Shown here piece after piece: positions 1 to 7,994 of a stretch of 64,000 nucleotides of DNA; the first letter of the stretch is position 1; every line of letters starts with the position of its first letter. The translations under genes and the position numbers were made by a program. Where the stretch lies: NCBI RefSeq assembly GCF_019834675.1, contig NZ_JABUBU010000005.1, forward strand, positions 62,001-126,000. The letters are read 5' to 3'. The notes under the pieces were generated by a model. It had not been told where the DNA came from. It did not search any database and was given only the letters and a program-made list of their open reading frames with translations. Origin of the DNA: Rhodococcoides corynebacterioides. GTDB lineage: Bacteria > Actinomycetota > Actinomycetes > Mycobacteriales > Mycobacteriaceae.

Positions 1-172
1 ACAGGCCACATGCGAAATCGGTGAAGTCCGGTGTGTCGACGGCGACGAGGTCGAGCCGTCGGTTGCGATGGCGAGACAATTCGAGCAGAAACGCGCTCCG
101 GTTCCACGGACTCGGCACCAAGTGTTCGATCTGGCGCGCCGCCGCGAGAACATTCCTCGCCGTGTCGTTCAT
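1..172 (-). CDS. ImmA/ParH-like toxin-component protein, N-terminal part (cut by window edge)
   Basis: An ATG at 172-170 opens a frame that stays open to base 1, giving 57 residues of a longer protein that begins MNDTARNVLAAARQI. The stretch RSAFLLELSRHRNRRLDLV resembles the start of actinobacterial proteins of about 170-190 residues that sit next to HTH regulators and are often annotated as ParH-like or ImmA/IrrE-like toxin components. It lies 24 bp downstream of the EspR-like regulator on the same strand, so it is probably the last gene of a three-gene operon. The metallopeptidase motif expected later in an ImmA protein would lie outside the window, so the assignment rests on N-terminal pattern and context only. 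Confidence 0.5.
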   Translation of the reverse strand, partial: MNDTARNVLAAARQIEHLVPSPWNRSAFLLELSRHRNRRLDLVAVDTPDFTDFACGL

Positions 173-196
173 GTCCCCCCCGGACAATGTTTGTTG

Positions 197-622
197 CTAG
201 TTCAGGCCGACAGATCGCTCTCGGCGTTCGCGAAGCTCCCGCAGCACTGCGGTCAATCGCTCGGGATCGGTGTCTTCGTCTCCCCCGCGTAGCCTGACGC
301 CCCGAATGCCGCCCGACACCAGCTCGTCGATCAGAGTCAGTTGGGTGTGAAGCCTGGGGGCTGCGGTCTCGTCGAGAAGGTACTCGCGACTGGACGGAAA
401 AATCTCCGCCAAAGCCTCGACGACGTTGGCCGGGATCGGCCTGGTGCCTCGTCTGAAGCTCGCCATGTCGTCAGCACTCACGGTGGTCGCCGTGGCAATA
501 CTGACTGCGCGAGCGACGTCGTCGTGACTCCGCTCGGTGCCGTCGGATGCTCGCCAGACACGAAAGAGAAGGTCGAGTCGCCTGGACAGCGGAATAACGT
601 GCCGCGTTCGATCGTCGATCAT
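197..622 (-). CDS. EspR-like helix-turn-helix regulator
   Basis: A 141-residue protein with an N-terminal segment LSRRLDLLFRVWRASDG followed by a helix-turn-helix at about residues 40-75, ending in a helical, charged tail. Length and layout match the mycobacterial EspR family of small nucleoid-associated/XRE regulators (about 130 residues, N-terminal RLNRLFD-type segment), although only the architecture is compared here. The ATG at 622 overlaps the stop of the preceding gene as ATGA, and the AGGAGG that serves it lies inside the end of that gene, so translation is coupled. It probably binds DNA as a dimer. Which promoters it controls is not visible; its own operon is the simplest guess. Confidence 0.65.
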   Translation of the reverse strand: MIDDRTRHVIPLSRRLDLLFRVWRASDGTERSHDDVARAVSIATATTVSADDMASFRRGTRPIPANVVEALAEIFPSSREYLLDETAAPRLHTQLTLIDELVSGGIRGVRLRGGDEDTDPERLTAVLRELRERRERSVGLN

Positions 623-1251
623 TGTTGCCTCCTAGAGAACCTGGCCTCGAATTCGGCGAGCAGACCCTGATCAGCGTCGATCTCCCGGCCCGCCAACCAC
701 CGCCGGTACAGCCGCTCTTTCCCGTCCTCGTCGTCGTCTGACCCCGCGGGTTCGTCGAGCAGTTCGCTGAAAACCGCGTACACCGGAGAGAGTGCACCGT
801 TTTCACGCTTGTTCTCTTCGAAGAGGCGCGTGACGTATTCGCCGTACATTGGCCGCAGCGACACCGCCAGCCGTCGGGCCAGGTCCTCGAGACGTGCGTC
901 CTTCATCTCCCGGGCGATCGTGTCGAGCTCGCGCGAGATGCCGAGTAAGTCGAGAACGACGCGAAGGGCGACGGCGACGCCGTCCGGTCCGAGCGAGGCA
1001 ACCCCGTCGTTTGCTCGCCTCGGCTTCGGCGTCCCGCCGCGAAGCACGTCGGACGCCGAACCCGGTTCCCATTCCAACGCGGCGTCGAGTTTCCCCAATG
1101 TCGTGGCGGACACGGTGCGGGTTGTGCCCTCCTCGATGTCCTTCAGCGTAGGTATCGAGGGCCCGCCCCGGTCACGCACCTGTGGACGCGACAGACCGAG
1201 TTCGGTACGGCGTTTCCACACGTACTCGGCTAATCGTCCAGGACCGTCCAC
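619..1251 (-). CDS. XRE-family HTH regulator
   Basis: A 210-residue protein. Residues 7-42 contain a typical XRE pattern (YVWKRRTELGLSRPQV, then PTLKDIEEG) in which the recognition helix precedes a conserved E-E-G. The remaining 150 residues are helical and acidic with no recognised ligand or peptidase domain. The GTG start at 1251 has no clear ribosome binding site, but TACTGT lies 7 nt before it on the same strand, so the mRNA may be leaderless. It is the first gene of the operon 1251-1 and is coupled to the EspR-like gene by a 4-bp overlap. Two HTH proteins plus an ImmA/ParH-like protein is a common actinobacterial arrangement of unknown detailed function. Confidence 0.7.
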   Translation of the reverse strand: MDGPGRLAEYVWKRRTELGLSRPQVRDRGGPSIPTLKDIEEGTTRTVSATTLGKLDAALEWEPGSASDVLRGGTPKPRRANDGVASLGPDGVAVALRVVLDLLGISRELDTIAREMKDARLEDLARRLAVSLRPMYGEYVTRLFEENKRENGALSPVYAVFSELLDEPAGSDDDEDGKERLYRRWLAGREIDADQGLLAEFEARFSRRQQ

Positions 1252-1423
1252 GTCCAGAACAGTAGAGCGTCGCTGAAGTCACGAGCAAGAAAAACAACTA
1301 GACGCGTGAACAGTGTTGATGCTCGTCGACGGGGCGGCGTACTTATGTTTATTTGCGTTTCTCTATCTTTTTGTAGCGGCGCGTTGTTACTCTGCAGGTG
1401 GTGGTCCGGACTGGGGAGGCGAA

Positions 1424-1618
1424 GTGTCCACACATCAGACATACGGCGGCGGTGGCGTCGGAGAGTGCAACGAGATCGTCGTCGACGTGCGAACAGGGCA
1501 ACGCCTTCGCTGCTCCATCACCGGCGAAGGTGAGCATCACCGCCACGAAGCCTGGTCCGGCGACGGAGAGGTCATCGCACAGTGGGAGGCACCGCCGGCA
1601 CTCTCGTCCGCCCCGTAG
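1424..1618 (+). CDS. Small Cys/His-containing hypothetical protein
   Basis: A GTG start at 1424 is preceded by GGGGAGG at 1412-1418 and gives 64 residues. The sequence has a Cys in GECNEI, another in RLRCSITG, and then EHHRHEAW followed by a late Trp. This C-x(n)-C-x(n)-H-x-x-H-E-x-W spacing recurs in many small actinobacterial and actinophage proteins of unknown function and may bind a metal. The frame is open further upstream to 1313, but that extension is low complexity and has no better ribosome site. It precedes the secretion operon on the same strand by 134 bp. Function unknown. Confidence 0.5.
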   Translation: MSTHQTYGGGGVGECNEIVVDVRTGQRLRCSITGEGEHHRHEAWSGDGEVIAQWEAPPALSSAP

Positions 1619-1752
1619 CGACCCCGACGTCGTCACCACAGCAGCGCGCATTCCGGTCCGGAACCGGCCCTCAGTTCCGGACTCGCTCATCGCCACACGA
1701 TGGCGCGCAATCGATTGTTCGACAACCAATTCCTAATGAGTGGAGATCAGTC

Positions 1753-2922
1753 ATGTCCAAGCACAGTCCCGGGCGGTCACGGAGATCACGAAGCGCAGCA
1801 ACCGCTGCGCCAGTTGTCATCGGTTGCGTCGTGCTCACCTCCGGTGGGTACGGCGACATCGCGCATGCAGCGCCGCAGGACTTCGTGACCGCACCGGACA
1901 CCGCGCAGAGCGGCACCACGAACGCCACCCCGGTCCCGGCTCCGACGTCCCAGCGTGAGTTCCTGCCCGGGTTCACCCCGTCACCGCAGGTCCAGCAGTC
2001 GCAGTGGCGCAGCTACGACGACTACCAGTCCGGCCGCCAGCAGTCCTCGACCACCACCGCGCCGGTCTGCTACGCCCCGGCCCCGCAGCAGTCCGCCCCG
2101 GCCGCGCCCGCACCATTCGTCCCGCCGACCCCGCCGACCCCGCCGCCTCCGCCGACGGTGCAGCGCACCGTCATCTCCCCGATCGACGCACCGGAAGGCA
2201 CCATCCTGATCGGCAGCCAGGCCGTCGCACGCCCGGACTTCATCGACGCCCGCACGGCCGAGCAGTTCAACAACTCCGCTTCCGCACTCCAAGCCGACGG
2301 CGCGAACGCCCTGGTGAACGCCGGACTGGCCGACGCACCGCAGGCCGACCGTGTCGCAGCCGGCGCCGCGACCGGCATCGTCGTCGGCGGCGCAATCGGT
2401 GCCGCCGCCCTCGGTATCCCTGCCACCGCCGTCGGCGCTGTCGGCGGTGGCCTGGTCGGACTCGGAATCGGTTCTGCCACGGTGCCGTTCGTGTGGTGGG
2501 CACCGGGCATCGGTTGGGTCTTCGGCCCCGGCGTCGGTGCCGCCATCGGTGCCGGTGTCGGTGCCGCCGCGCTCGGTGTGCCCGCGGCCTTCGTCGGTGC
2601 GGGTATCGGCGGTGCGATCGGTGGTGCCATCGGCGCGACCGCGTTGGGCGGCGAGCAGACCACCATCACCGAATCCGCCCCCGCCGCTCCGGCGGGGGCT
2701 GCCGAACCGGCCCCGGTGTGGACGCCGCCGCAGGATCTCGCCCCGGTCGTCGACTCCGCCCCGGCCTACGTCGAGCAGGCCCGCACCGCGGTCGCCGAAC
2801 AGCCCGGCGGCGCAGCCGTGCTGGACGCGGTCGACACCGCCGTCGCCGACGCGACCCCGGTGATCGAGCAGGGCACCGCCGCGCTGAACGCCGCGCTGGC
2901 CCCGTTGGGCGTCGCGGTCTGA
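1753..2922 (+). CDS. Exported glycine-zipper protein, first gene of the conjugation operon ('insoluble domain' type)
   Basis: The ATG at 1753 follows GGAG at 1743-1746 and opens a basic N-terminus, a hydrophobic core and an AHA-AP signal peptidase site near residue 39, so the protein is exported. After a Pro/Ala-rich spacer (about residues 95-135), residues 200-300 alternate Gly and Ala in glycine-zipper form (GIVVGGAIGAAALG, GAGIGGAIGGAIG) around an aromatic FVWWAPGIGWVFGP insert. Such zippers oligomerise in membranes; corynebacterial relatives are annotated as insoluble-domain proteins. The tail is Ala/Pro rich. It begins the run of transfer genes and may form or line an envelope channel. 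That role is inferred from location and composition; no enzyme motif is present. Confidence 0.7.
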   Translation: MSKHSPGRSRRSRSAATAAPVVIGCVVLTSGGYGDIAHAAPQDFVTAPDTAQSGTTNATPVPAPTSQREFLPGFTPSPQVQQSQWRSYDDYQSGRQQSSTTTAPVCYAPAPQQSAPAAPAPFVPPTPPTPPPPPTVQRTVISPIDAPEGTILIGSQAVARPDFIDARTAEQFNNSASALQADGANALVNAGLADAPQADRVAAGAATGIVVGGAIGAAALGIPATAVGAVGGGLVGLGIGSATVPFVWWAPGIGWVFGPGVGAAIGAGVGAAALGVPAAFVGAGIGGAIGGAIGATALGGEQTTITESAPAAPAGAAEPAPVWTPPQDLAPVVDSAPAYVEQARTAVAEQPGGAAVLDAVDTAVADATPVIEQGTAALNAALAPLGVAV

Positions 2923-3019
2923 TCGCCGGGTGCAGCCGGACCCGCACTACCCGGGGCCCGGCTGCATCCGAAGGTTCGACACCGACCTCCCCACCCCCTC
3001 CACCGAAAGGCGCACTGCC

Positions 3020-3874
3020 GTGGCCCATTCCGAGGACCCGCACCCCGACGACGGGGCGGACGACTGGTTCACCGCCGCTGATACCGCCCCCGCAGCGGAG
3101 CCTGCGGCGGGGGAGAGCGGGCGCCGGCTGAGCCTGGCCGCCCGGCCACTCGACACGGACAGCGTCGACAGCGATCACGACGTCGAGGACTGGTTCGCCG
3201 ACCACGACACCGCTGCACCGGCCGGTGGTCCGGTCGACGAGTTCGGCACCCGCACCGACACGCTGCGCGCGCACGCCGACCACACCGCACCCGCAACCGG
3301 TGCGTCGTGGTGGCGTCGGCATCGCAGCTCGGTCGCCGTCGCCGCCGCCCTCACCGCCCTGGTCGGCGTCGTCGGCGGAGCGGCACTCGTGCTGACCGGC
3401 ATCGGGGGGCCGGAACCGGCCACCGCAGCACCGTTGCTGCCCACCAGCACCGTCGACACCACCACCGCTGCCGCCCCGGCGCAGCCCGCCACCGGCGAGG
3501 TCGCCGCGGCCGACTTCACCTGGTGCGCCGGCCAAGCCCCCGGTGAACCGGTCACCGGGGACACCACCGACCCCGGCATGGCCGCGATCTGGCGGTTCGA
3601 GAAGGCGTTCTACTTCGACCGCGACCCCGTCGCCGCCCGCGCCGCCGCCACCCCCGACGCCGTCATGGCCTCGGCCGACCGGCTGCGCCTGGGCATCGAC
3701 GCCCTCGAGCCCTCGGTGGAGTTCTGCGTCCTCGCCGACCCCGTCTCGCCCGGTGTCTACGACGTGACCGTGGCCGAACGCGGCCCCGGCATCGACCCCC
3801 GCACCACCACGCAACGGTTCACCACCGCCGAGTCCGGCGGCACCACCTCCATCACCGCCATCACCCGCCGCTGA
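3020..3874 (+). CDS. Bitopic membrane protein of the conjugation operon
   Basis: The GTG at 3020 follows GAAAGG at 3005-3010 and gives 284 residues. About 100 acidic, Asp-rich residues (cytoplasmic) precede one membrane segment at roughly residues 103-128 (AALTALVGVVGGAALVL). An external domain then carries two Cys in FTWCAGQ and EFCVLADP, which could form a disulphide. The second half, from ATPDAVMASADRLRLG to RFTTAESGG, resembles a small compact domain but I do not recognise the family. It lies between the glycine-zipper protein and the cutinase. A structural role in the secretion channel is likely; a TcpC/VirB8-like function is only a guess. Confidence 0.65.
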   Translation: MAHSEDPHPDDGADDWFTAADTAPAAEPAAGESGRRLSLAARPLDTDSVDSDHDVEDWFADHDTAAPAGGPVDEFGTRTDTLRAHADHTAPATGASWWRRHRSSVAVAAALTALVGVVGGAALVLTGIGGPEPATAAPLLPTSTVDTTTAAAPAQPATGEVAAADFTWCAGQAPGEPVTGDTTDPGMAAIWRFEKAFYFDRDPVAARAAATPDAVMASADRLRLGIDALEPSVEFCVLADPVSPGVYDVTVAERGPGIDPRTTTQRFTTAESGGTTSITAITRR

Positions 3875-3894
3875 CTCGACGAGAGGCACCACCG

Positions 3895-5535
3895 ATGACC
3901 ACCACCACCCGCCGCGCCGGACGCACCGCCGTCGCCGCCAGCGCTGTCGCCGCGACGCTCCTCGCAGCCGCGACCGCCCACGCCGACCCGACCACCACGA
4001 CCAGCTCGGCGGCGGACTGCGCGCCGCTGCACCTGGTGGTCGTCCCCGGCACGACCGAGATCGACGAGAACAGCTCACCGGACACCGACTCCGGCTTCTT
4101 CTCCCGCCTCACCGTCCCGGCGATGCGCGACGCCAACTCCGGCGACACCCCTGCCCTGGAGCGCAGCTACGTCCCCTACCCGGCCTCGTTCGGCGGCAAG
4201 CCCGGTGACCGATCCTCCGACACCTACGCGACGTCGGTGCAGACCGGCATCGACAACGCCGAAGCCATGATCGGCGACATCGCGAAGAAGTGCCCCGGCA
4301 CGCGGGTGTTCGTCTCCGGCTACTCCCAGGGCGGGCAGATCGCCTCCGAGGTCATCCGCGAGATCGGCGCCGGAACCGGCCCCATCGACGCCGACCGGTT
4401 CGCCGGCGGCGCCCTGTTCTCCGACCCCACCCGCGGCCAGGGCGAACCCGTCCTCGGCGGCGGTGACCGCGCACCGGCACCGGCCCCCGGCACCACCGGG
4501 GACGCGGTGCAGTCCGTCCAGCTCGCCCCCGCGGTCGCCGCGTCACCGCCGACCGGAGGCGGCATCGCCCCCGACCCCGCCGACGCGGACTTCGGCGCCG
4601 TCGCCGACCGCGTCGCCTCCTACTGCACCGCAGGCGATCTCGCGTGCGACACCCCCGCCGACGCACCCGCCGCGAAGCTGGTCGCCAACATCGCCGGACA
4701 GTCCTCGATGGACACCCGCGACCCCGTGCGCATCCTCACCGACGTCTCCACCGCCGTCGGCCGATCCGCCCTGCTCACCAGCGCCTCGGTCGTGAACGAC
4801 AACATCGACTTCGACTCCCGCGCAGGCCGGTTCGAGGTCACCCCCGCATCGGAGACGGTGCTGGGGAAGATGGCGAAATACTCCGACCCCACCGCCGTCA
4901 CCGACGGCGAGGCAGTCGACGAAGCGGTCGGCGCGGTCACCAAGATCGCCGGCATGGCGATCGGGGCGGCGATCACCGTCGCCAAGGACGTCATCACCCC
5001 CGAGACCATCGGCCAGCTCGCCGCCGTCGGGCTGGCGAACCCTCCGGCTGCGCTCGCCGTCCTCGCCACCAAGGTCGGTGCCGCGGCGGTGAAGCTGGTA
5101 CCCCCGGCGACGATCGACTCCGCCGTCACCGCCGCGTTCGACGAGGTCACCCGCACCGTCGACGACAACGCGGGCCTGGCGAAGCTGGTCACCGACACCT
5201 CGTACTGGAACACCGCGGCCAAGCACGGCTCCTACGACAGCGTCCCGGTCGGGACTCGCGGGGAGACCCCGGTGCAGCTCACGGTGCGGTGGATCGTCGC
5301 CCTCGCCGCCGACCTCACCGGCGACAACACACTCGCCGAGAAGGTCGGGGCTGTTCTGACCCGCAGCGCCCAGTTGCTCGCCACCACCGACACCGTCCGC
5401 CCCGCCGGCCAGATCCTCAGCGCCGGTACCGCGTCCGCACGGGCGAGGTCGACCACGGCCACCTCGTCGACCACAACGCCGTCGGCCACCACCACCACTA
5501 CACCGGCCGGGGCGTCCTCGACCGGAACCCGGTGA
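3895..5535 (+). CDS. Secreted cutinase-family esterase with long C-terminal extension
   Basis: Begins with a Sec signal (cleavage near residue 31, AHA-DP). LHLVVVPGTTEIDE and the nucleophile elbow VFVSGYSQGGQIASEV (Ser at about residue 144) place it in the cutinase-like alpha/beta-hydrolase family; later CDTPADAP and KHGSYDSV are candidate positions for the Asp and His. At 546 residues it is more than twice a classical cutinase (about 200-230), with an Ala-rich insert and a Ser/Thr-rich tail. In mycolate-bearing bacteria related enzymes cleave lipid esters, and the phage enzyme LysB cleaves mycolyl-arabinogalactan. Being inside the transfer operon, it could loosen the mycolate layer for the secretion channel; that is inference. 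Confidence 0.8.
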   Translation: MTTTTRRAGRTAVAASAVAATLLAAATAHADPTTTTSSAADCAPLHLVVVPGTTEIDENSSPDTDSGFFSRLTVPAMRDANSGDTPALERSYVPYPASFGGKPGDRSSDTYATSVQTGIDNAEAMIGDIAKKCPGTRVFVSGYSQGGQIASEVIREIGAGTGPIDADRFAGGALFSDPTRGQGEPVLGGGDRAPAPAPGTTGDAVQSVQLAPAVAASPPTGGGIAPDPADADFGAVADRVASYCTAGDLACDTPADAPAAKLVANIAGQSSMDTRDPVRILTDVSTAVGRSALLTSASVVNDNIDFDSRAGRFEVTPASETVLGKMAKYSDPTAVTDGEAVDEAVGAVTKIAGMAIGAAITVAKDVITPETIGQLAAVGLANPPAALAVLATKVGAAAVKLVPPATIDSAVTAAFDEVTRTVDDNAGLAKLVTDTSYWNTAAKHGSYDSVPVGTRGETPVQLTVRWIVALAADLTGDNTLAEKVGAVLTRSAQLLATTDTVRPAGQILSAGTASARARSTTATSSTTTPSATTTTTPAGASSTGTR

Positions 5536-5564
5536 CCGATACACACGATTCAGGAGGGACGGAG

Positions 5565-6212
5565 ATGGCCGCACAGCCGATCGACGACCACCAGCTCTAC
5601 ACCGACGACACCACCGGCTCGACCCCCGTCCCCGCCGGACTCCGCATCCCCCCAGTCGAGCGGCAGGCACCGATCCATCCTGACCCGGTCGCCGGGCCGG
5701 GACGCCCGCCGGTGATGTGGCTGCTCGGCGCGCACGGCGGCGCCGGAGTCTCCACCCTCGCCCGGGTATGGGCACCCGCGGCGGATGCGCTCGGTGGGTG
5801 GCCCGCCGCCGACCGGTACCGGTCGGTGATCGTCGTCGCCCGCACCCACCGCACCGGCCTCGCCGCCGCCCACGACCTCCTCCTGCAAGCCGCCGCCGGC
5901 CTCGTCGGCGGGTGCACCGTCATCGGACTCGCACTGGTGCCCGACGCCCCCGGCAAACTCCCGAAGACGCTGCGGCGCAGCGCCGACGTCGTCGCCTCCG
6001 CCGCACCCGTGGTGTGGCACCTGCCGTGGGTGCCGGACCTACGGGTGCACACCGCCGACGACCTCGCGCCGTGGTCACCCGCCGAACCCGACCCGACCCC
6101 ACCGGGCCGACTACGCGCGCAGGTCACCTCCGCCGCATCCCCGCACCCCGGACTCGTCGCCGCCGGGCACGCCGCGTTCGACGCCGCCCGCACCGCCGCC
6201 GCCACACGCTGA
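5565..6212 (+). CDS. P-loop protein of the conjugation operon (DUF6668-like)
   Basis: The ATG at 5565 follows CAGGAGGGA at 5551-5559 and gives 215 residues. Residues 52-63 read LLGAHGGAGVST, a deviant Walker A of the ParA/MinD type, and later SVIVVARTHRTG and IGLALVPDAPG fit the strand-loop pattern of such a fold. It matches my memory of the actinobacterial DUF6668 family found beside type IV secretion genes. The C-terminal half contains VVWHLPWVPDLRV. It is probably cytoplasmic and may position or energise the apparatus, but whether it hydrolyses ATP cannot be told, because the Walker B element is not obvious. Confidence 0.65.
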   Translation: MAAQPIDDHQLYTDDTTGSTPVPAGLRIPPVERQAPIHPDPVAGPGRPPVMWLLGAHGGAGVSTLARVWAPAADALGGWPAADRYRSVIVVARTHRTGLAAAHDLLLQAAAGLVGGCTVIGLALVPDAPGKLPKTLRRSADVVASAAPVVWHLPWVPDLRVHTADDLAPWSPAEPDPTPPGRLRAQVTSAASPHPGLVAAGHAAFDAARTAAATR

Positions 6213-6260
6213 CCGACACCCCAACCCCGACCCCACCGCTCACACCACCGGAGGAAACCC

Positions 6261-6545
6261 ATGCTCACCACCACCGCGACCGTCGTCCTGGCCCAGAACA
6301 TCGGCGACGTCGACCCCACCGCGCCGAGCGGGGAGTTCGGCGACAAGATCAACATGCTCATGTCCTGGCTGATGTGGGGCTGCATCTTCGCCTCCGTCGC
6401 CGCGATCATGATCTGCGGCGCCACCCTCGGCTACCAGCGCATGACCGGCGGCGGCGGAGACAGCACCGGCAAACTCGTCGGCGGCCTGGTCGGCGCGGTC
6501 ATCATCGGCGGAGCCGCCGGCCTGGTCAACGGACTCATCCTGTGA
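6261..6545 (+). CDS. Small two-span membrane protein, VirB2/pilin-like
   Basis: A 94-residue protein starting at ATG 6261, 7 nt after GGAGG at 6249-6253. It has a hydrophobic N-terminus, one span around SWLMWGCIFASVAAIMICG (residues 33-54) and a second around VGGLVGAVIIGGAAGLVNG near the C-terminus, joined by a short Gly-rich loop with KLVGG. Size and topology suit a VirB2/TrbC-type pilin or VirB3 partner of a type IV system. Its C-terminal motif GGAAGLVNGLIL recurs in the next gene, so the two are paralogous. The next gene starts inside its stop codon. The lack of a long signal peptide argues for an unprocessed membrane component. Confidence 0.65.
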   Translation: MLTTTATVVLAQNIGDVDPTAPSGEFGDKINMLMSWLMWGCIFASVAAIMICGATLGYQRMTGGGGDSTGKLVGGLVGAVIIGGAAGLVNGLIL

Positions 6546-6757
6546 CCGCCCCGGCATCAGCACTGGGGACCACCGTGCTGGGGTGGTCGACCTGGGGAAT
6601 CGTCATCGCCAGCACCGCCGTCGCGTGCGGCGCGTCCTTGCTGATCGTGCATCACACGAGACTCTCCGACGTATCCGAGCCCCGCCTGCTGCTGATCCTG
6701 GTGGTCGCCGTGGTCCTCGGCGGGCTCGCCGGCCTGGTGAACGGACTCGTCCTGTGA
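6542..6757 (+). CDS. Small two-span membrane protein, paralogue of the preceding gene
   Basis: The GTG at 6542 overlaps the previous stop (GTGA) and encodes 71 residues. Two hydrophobic segments (about 14-37 and 50-68) flank a short polar loop VHHTRLSDVSEPR. The protein ends in VVLGGLAGLVNGLVL, nearly the same as the end of its 94-residue neighbour, which suggests tandem duplication of a pilin-like gene. No catalytic motif is present. It probably inserts into the cytoplasmic membrane as part of the transfer apparatus. Translational coupling on both sides supports its being real despite its small size. Confidence 0.65.
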   Translation: MTAPASALGTTVLGWSTWGIVIASTAVACGASLLIVHHTRLSDVSEPRLLLILVVAVVLGGLAGLVNGLVL

Positions 6758-7038
6758 CCGCCGCCGTGCACACCGCCGCCGGGGTCGACGAGCTGAACGA
6801 GACCGCCACCGGTGCCTTCGACTCCGCGGTGAGCCTGCTCGAACTGCTCGCCCGCGGGGCACTGATCGTCTCCGCCATCGGCATCGCCGTCGGAGTGGTC
6901 ATGCTCGTCTCGGGCAGCTCCCGCGCCATCGGCACGATCCTCGGCAGCGTCACCGGCGTCGTCCTGGCCACCGTCGGACTCTCCGGCGGCATCGACTGGA
7001 TCATCGGCCACGCCTCGCTGGCGGGGGTCGGCACATGA
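6754..7038 (+). CDS. Small membrane protein of the conjugation operon
   Basis: The GTG at 6754 overlaps the preceding stop (GTGA) and gives 94 residues. An amphipathic N-terminal helix (DELNETATGAFDSAVSLLEL) is followed by two hydrophobic segments, ALIVSAIGIAVGVVMLVSG and GTILGSVTGVVLATVGLSG. The topology resembles the pilin-like genes on either side, but the C-terminal GLVNG motif is missing. It ends with the next gene starting in its stop codon (ATGA at 7035). VirB2- or VirB3-like function is plausible but not proven by sequence. Confidence 0.6.
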   Translation: MTAAVHTAAGVDELNETATGAFDSAVSLLELLARGALIVSAIGIAVGVVMLVSGSSRAIGTILGSVTGVVLATVGLSGGIDWIIGHASLAGVGT

Positions 7039-7328
7039 GCACCACCGTCACCCTCGCGGCCGCGGCGATGGTGCTGGCGCAGCCGCCGACCTCCCCGGTG
7101 ACCTTCCCCTCCGAGGTCTGGGGACCGCTCATGACGGCCCTGTCGTGGCTGCTGTGGTTCGCCATCTGCACCTGCATCGCCGCGCTGTTCGTCTGCGGTG
7201 CGGTGTTCGTCAACCAGCGCAAATCCACCGGAACGCAGGTCGTCGAGGACGCCACACTCGGCCGCATCCTCGTCTGCGCCGCCGTCATCGGCGGCGCCGC
7301 CGGCATCGCCCAAGCCGTCCTCGCCTGA
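7035..7328 (+). CDS. Small two-span membrane protein, third pilin-like paralogue
   Basis: The ATG at 7035 overlaps the previous stop and gives 97 residues. The layout copies that of the 94-residue protein at 6261: hydrophobic N-terminus ending MVLAQPP, a span SWLLWFAICTCIAALFVCG, a short loop with an NQRKSTG turn, and a C-terminal span ending VIGGAAGIAQAVLA. The conserved SWLxWxxI...FVCGAxxxNQR pattern supports paralogy. The Cys residues inside the first span (CTC, VCG) are unusual and shared in part with the 6261 protein (WGCI, MICG). It closes the block of four small membrane proteins. Confidence 0.65.
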   Translation: MSTTVTLAAAAMVLAQPPTSPVTFPSEVWGPLMTALSWLLWFAICTCIAALFVCGAVFVNQRKSTGTQVVEDATLGRILVCAAVIGGAAGIAQAVLA

Positions 7329-7355
7329 CCCACCCATCCGAAAGGTGCCCCGCCC

Positions 7356-7994
7356 GTGACCGTCTCCCGCACCGCCCGCCTCACCGCCGCCGCGGTCGCC
7401 GTGATCCTCGCGGCCGCCGGATGCGGCACCGACGACACCTCCGACACCGCCGCCCCGAGCCCGGCGGTCGACACCACCTCCGCGCCGCAGGACCTGCAGT
7501 GGCGCACCGTCGCCGGTGTCTCCGTGCCCACCTCCCGCACCGCCGGACCCACCGCCGGGACCGGAGCGGCTCGGCACGGGTACGACCGCACCCCGCAGGG
7601 CGCGGTGCTCGCCGCGATCAACGGGCAAACCGCGCTCGCCGTCGCGGACGACCGCACCTGGCCGGAGGTCGTCAACACCGTCACCACACCGGGACCGGGA
7701 CGTGATGCGTTCGCCGTCGCCCGCGCCGGTGTCACCGTCGCCGGCACCGTCCCCGACGCGGCCGCGCCGCGGTTCGTCGGGTTCGAGGTCACCGACTACC
7801 AGCTCGACCCACCGACCGCGGCGGTGTCGGTGGCACAAACCATCGGCACCGACCCGCAGCTCTACGCCTATCCCGTTGCCCTGCAATGGATCGACGACGA
7901 CTGGCGCATCGTTCTGCCCACCCCGGAGGACAACATCGACGCCGCCGAGATCGCCGACCTCACCGGCTACACCACCCTGGAAGGGGCATCGTGA
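7356..7994 (+). CDS. Lipoprotein of the conjugation operon
   Basis: The GTG at 7356 follows GAAAGG at 7339-7344 and gives 212 residues. A signal peptide ends in the lipobox LAAAGC (Cys 24), so the protein should be lipid-anchored on the outer face of the membrane. The mature part has GYDRTPQGAVLAAINGQTA, a motif repeated in the next protein (GYSRTPQGAALAAANI). I relate it to actinobacterial DUF8175-type proteins next to type IV genes, from memory. The alternating helix and strand pattern is compatible with an NTF2-like fold as in VirB8/TcpC, but this is not demonstrated. Stop and next start overlap (GTGA). Confidence 0.65.
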   Translation: MTVSRTARLTAAAVAVILAAAGCGTDDTSDTAAPSPAVDTTSAPQDLQWRTVAGVSVPTSRTAGPTAGTGAARHGYDRTPQGAVLAAINGQTALAVADDRTWPEVVNTVTTPGPGRDAFAVARAGVTVAGTVPDAAAPRFVGFEVTDYQLDPPTAAVSVAQTIGTDPQLYAYPVALQWIDDDWRIVLPTPEDNIDAAEIADLTGYTTLEGAS

